NCBI RefSeq assembly: GCF_026625565.1
Contig: NZ_CP112998.1
Coordinates: 5,854,001-5,918,000 of the forward strand
Length of the DNA stretch: 64,000 nt
Direction of reading: 5' to 3'
Source: Dyadobacter pollutisoli
GTDB lineage: Bacteria; Bacteroidota; Bacteroidia; Cytophagales; Spirosomataceae
Shown one piece after another: positions 61,825 to 64,000 of the stretch (its first letter is position 1; each line of letters starts with the position of its first letter). The notes below the pieces were generated by a model. It was not told where the DNA came from. It saw only the letters and a program-made list of their open reading frames with translations, and did not search any database. The translations under genes and the position numbers were made by a program.

Positions 61825-62946
61825 ATGGAGATCCTTTTTTTGGTACAGGGAGAAGGCCGCGGTCATTTGACCCAGGCTATTTCAATGGGTCAAATCCTGC
61901 GTTCGCGCGGTCATAAGATTGTGGCTGCTATGGTCGGTACTTCACCAGGCCGGCAGGTCCCATCTTTTTTTGACGAACAGATTTTAGCTCCGGTACTTCA
62001 TTTCGATGCCCCAAACATCATTTACAATGCGCAGGGCGGTGGAATGAACCTCAAAAAAACGCTGTATACCCATTTTTCCAACTTACCGAAATATCTCAAA
62101 AGCCTCGGTAAGATCAACAAAGCCATTCAGGAAATCAGGCCCGACCTGATCATTAGCTTTTACGACACTTTTGGTGGCCTGTACAACCTCGTTTACAGGT
62201 CGAGGATACCGATGGTTTGCATTGCGCACCAGTACCTGCTCATGCATCCTAAGTTTATTTTCCCCAAAAACAGCCTGATCAACCAGTTGCTGATCAATCT
62301 TAATTCAAAATCAACATCTTGGTTTGCAGCCAAGCGTCTGGCACTTTCCTTCCGTGAAATTCCGTCACGGCCCGACCTTAAAATCACGGTAGTACCGCCG
62401 CTCTTGCGGAAAGAAGTTGTACAGCTGGTACCAACCAGGGGAAATTTCTTTTTGGTATACATGACCCACCACAGCCTCAGCCGCCAAGTCATTGACTGGC
62501 ATCTGGCCCATCCGGAGGTTGTGCTGCATTGTTTTTGGGACAATGCCGATGTTTCCGATGAGTTTGCCTTTGACGAAACGTTGACATTTCATCGGATCAA
62601 CAGCCGTAAATATCTGGATATGCTGGCTACTTGTGGCGCATTGGTCACTACGGCTGGTTTCGAATCAGTTTGTGAGGCTATGTATCTTGGCAAGCCGGTA
62701 ATGATGGTCCCGGTACCCAATCATTTTGAGCAGGAATGTAATGCGATCGACGGTGTAATTTCGGGTGCTGGCGTCACTACCAAATCCTTCGATCTTTCCA
62801 TTCTGCTGGATTACCTTCCCAAGCACATTGATCAGTCAGAGAAATTCAGGAATTGGTATCATTCGGGAGAGGAAACGTTTGTCAAAGAGATCCATACATT
62901 TGACAAACAGGCTTCCGTTAACCCAAAAGTTAAATCGGAAGCCTGA
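61825..62946 (+). CDS. MurG-like (family 28) glycosyltransferase
   Basis: A 373-residue GT-B glycosyltransferase. The N-terminal EGRGHLTQAISMGQILRSRGH is the acceptor-side loop of MurG/MGDG-synthase-like enzymes, and the C-terminal TTAGFESVCEAMYLGKPVMMVPVPNHFEQ is the NDP-sugar site. No membrane helix is seen, so it would act at the inner face of the membrane. It starts 1 base after the metallophosphoesterase gene, suggesting a shared lipid-linked substrate; acceptor and sugar are unknown. Confidence 0.82.
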   Translation: MEILFLVQGEGRGHLTQAISMGQILRSRGHKIVAAMVGTSPGRQVPSFFDEQILAPVLHFDAPNIIYNAQGGGMNLKKTLYTHFSNLPKYLKSLGKINKAIQEIRPDLIISFYDTFGGLYNLVYRSRIPMVCIAHQYLLMHPKFIFPKNSLINQLLINLNSKSTSWFAAKRLALSFREIPSRPDLKITVVPPLLRKEVVQLVPTRGNFFLVYMTHHSLSRQVIDWHLAHPEVVLHCFWDNADVSDEFAFDETLTFHRINSRKYLDMLATCGALVTTAGFESVCEAMYLGKPVMMVPVPNHFEQECNAIDGVISGAGVTTKSFDLSILLDYLPKHIDQSEKFRNWYHSGEETFVKEIHTFDKQASVNPKVKSEA

Positions 62947-62966
62947 TCATTTCGGTTGCTATAACC

Positions 62967-63434
62967 TTATTTCTGCGTCTTTTTAAAGATCATTCTTTCA
63001 GCAGCATTCGGGTAGGTAAGTATGAACTTGCTTTCTGAAACCTGGAAATTAGCGGTCGCGTTTGAATTGAGCCATGCTTTTCCGCTCCATCCCGGTTCTC
63101 CCACTTTTGTTCCTCCGAATGCCGTGATCTTCACGGAGCAGCCACCCATCAAAGTGTACGCTCCACTAATTTCATTGGCGAATGTATGCCCGGTTATCGT
63201 CCCCTCTTTTTCATCATCTTTAAAAGTGAATACCGCGCCTTTTCCCTCAGGTTCCGGGTCTTTTTCCTCTGCACCGGTGGAAACGTTCTGGTAGCTTTCC
63301 AATCGCCAGGTACCTGTTAAAGTAGCCTTTTCACTGCATGCCGGCATGACGCAGCAGTCAACATGGTTACCACATTCAAAAGCCGTCAGTCCAAAAAAGG
63401 CGAAGATTGCTAGATACGATGCTATTTTTTTCAT
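62967..63434 (-). CDS. Exported META/lipocalin-like protein
   Basis: A 155-residue exported protein with a hydrophobic N-terminus. A Cys-rich stretch follows (ECGNHVDCCVMPAC); the first Cys, in TAFEC, has a weak lipobox. The mature part, ATLTGTWRLESYQNV ... GTITGHTFANEISGAYTL, has the layout of META/HslJ-like beta-barrels. The ATG at 63434 is used instead of the TTG at 63440. It lies 9 bases downstream of the beta-barrel gene, in the same direction. Function is unknown. Confidence 0.7.
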   Translation of the reverse strand: MKKIASYLAIFAFFGLTAFECGNHVDCCVMPACSEKATLTGTWRLESYQNVSTGAEEKDPEPEGKGAVFTFKDDEKEGTITGHTFANEISGAYTLMGGCSVKITAFGGTKVGEPGWSGKAWLNSNATANFQVSESKFILTYPNAAERMIFKKTQK

Positions 63435-63443
63435 AGCCAATAC

Positions 63444-64000
63444 TTAAAAACTAATTCCTAGTCTGATTGCTAAACGATTATAAACTCTTTCTTCAGATCG
63501 CTCAGTCTGATCCCAGAGTGGTGGTTTGCTGATATCCGCTTCCTGCCTTTTATAAGTAAAGGCCAGGGTTACTCCGGTAGCTCCCGGTTTGCCAATTCGC
63601 AAACCAACTCCCGGATTGACCATTAAACCTCCTTTGGTATTAAATCCTTCCGCATCATCGTGAAACCACGCAAAAGCATAACCAACATCGGCGGTACCAT
63701 ATATTTTCACGTTCCCTTTTTGCGTCAGATCGTACCGGAATCCGGCCGCAACGGGGTTGAGCAGCGCAGTCTTATACCAATCCATGCCAATGGTTACGCC
63801 CGCCGACATGCGTTTGGTTAATTGCATGCCGTTGAACGTCTGTATCGTCATACTAAGCCGGTTATCCACCTGCTCCTGGTTCCCGTTGTACTGATTGGGA
63901 AACTTAACCCGGCCAAATAACCCGCCGAATTCAGTGTGATTGACATAGTGCTTTACAAATTGGTCCTGCGCTCTGAGTGCATTGGTGATGAACAACAAGC
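63444..64000 (-). CDS. Outer membrane beta-barrel-like protein, 5' end outside window
   Basis: The last 184 codons of a protein that continues beyond the right edge. The visible part begins in the end of a signal peptide (LLFITNALRAQ) and continues with repeated amphipathic strands ending in aromatic residues (YGTADVGYAFAWF, GVTLAFTYKRQ), finishing LAIRLGISF with a C-terminal Phe, as in outer membrane beta-barrels. No domain is recognised. It precedes the META-like gene by 9 bases. Confidence 0.7.
   Translation of the reverse strand, partial: LLFITNALRAQDQFVKHYVNHTEFGGLFGRVKFPNQYNGNQEQVDNRLSMTIQTFNGMQLTKRMSAGVTIGMDWYKTALLNPVAAGFRYDLTQKGNVKIYGTADVGYAFAWFHDDAEGFNTKGGLMVNPGVGLRIGKPGATGVTLAFTYKRQEADISKPPLWDQTERSEERVYNRLAIRLGISF

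Overview
The window reads as chromosomal DNA of a Bacteroidota bacterium. Supporting signs are a type IX secretion sorting domain at the C-terminus of a secreted hydrolase, many small SPII lipoproteins, S9/M28 secreted peptidases, TonB_C proteins, MacB-type permeases of the Cytophagales kind, and repeated matches to the Bacteroidota promoter pattern TTTG-N17-23-TAnnTTTG. Gene content and moderate GC fit a Dyadobacter/Spirosoma-like Cytophagales organism; that genus-level guess is inference. No rRNA, tRNA, CRISPR array, insertion sequence or prophage was recognised.\n\nLayout. 1-5.4 kb: the end of an alpha-2-macroglobulin, an aquaglyceroporin, purB, a small XRE regulator and two tandem paralogous lipoproteins. 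5.5-15.5 kb: a T9SS-exported esterase-like protein, class II (B12) ribonucleotide reductase, and a heme uptake/degradation operon (hmuT-U-V-S). 15.6-23.3 kb: a dicarboxylate/amino acid symporter, the wreck of a DUF433/DUF5615 toxin-antitoxin pair, oligoendopeptidase F, a small lipoprotein and a three-gene glycan cassette (sugar epimerase, GT2, GT-C). 23.3-28.2 kb: Rrf2, a fused beta-oxidation enzyme, a MarR regulator and a TlpA-like thioredoxin. 28.3-34.6 kb: a dcw block (rsmH, ftsL-like, ftsI, murE, mraY) without mraZ before it or murD/ftsW after it. 34.7-45.7 kb: DUF4136 lipoprotein, aroB, a two-domain VOC protein, an AAA/DUF4143 ATPase, an acyltransferase, an APH-like kinase with a HAD phosphatase, an ABC permease and a peptidoglycan amidase. 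45.8-64 kb: YifB/ComM ATPase, Uma2 nuclease, a VWA-like lipoprotein, fabI, alpha/beta hydrolase, orphan response regulator, hemB, a PIN toxin module, M28 and DPP4 peptidases, an SPFH/ribbon-helix-helix pair, a double TonB_C protein, a metallophosphoesterase-glycosyltransferase pair and two envelope proteins.\n\nFunctional themes are envelope building (dcw block, amidase, acyltransferase, fabI, glycosyltransferases), tetrapyrrole and iron economy (heme operon, hemB, B12-dependent reductase) and fatty-acid turnover (fabI, fused hydratase/dehydrogenase with MarR). Small selfish or defence-like genes (DUF433 remnant, DUF4143 ATPase, Uma2, PIN module) are scattered singly among housekeeping genes rather than forming an island.\n\nThe most distinctive non-coding signals are long palindromes at convergent gene ends, three of which share a similar core; a 17-bp-arm palindrome covering the start codon of the DUF4143 ATPase; a palindromic operator upstream of marR whose half-site recurs in the rrf2 promoter; and a decayed toxin-antitoxin locus. 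I did not find a clearly new multi-gene defence system. The best candidates for undescribed biology are the SPFH-RHH pair, the glycan cassette, the APH-HAD pair and the metallophosphoesterase-glycosyltransferase pair.
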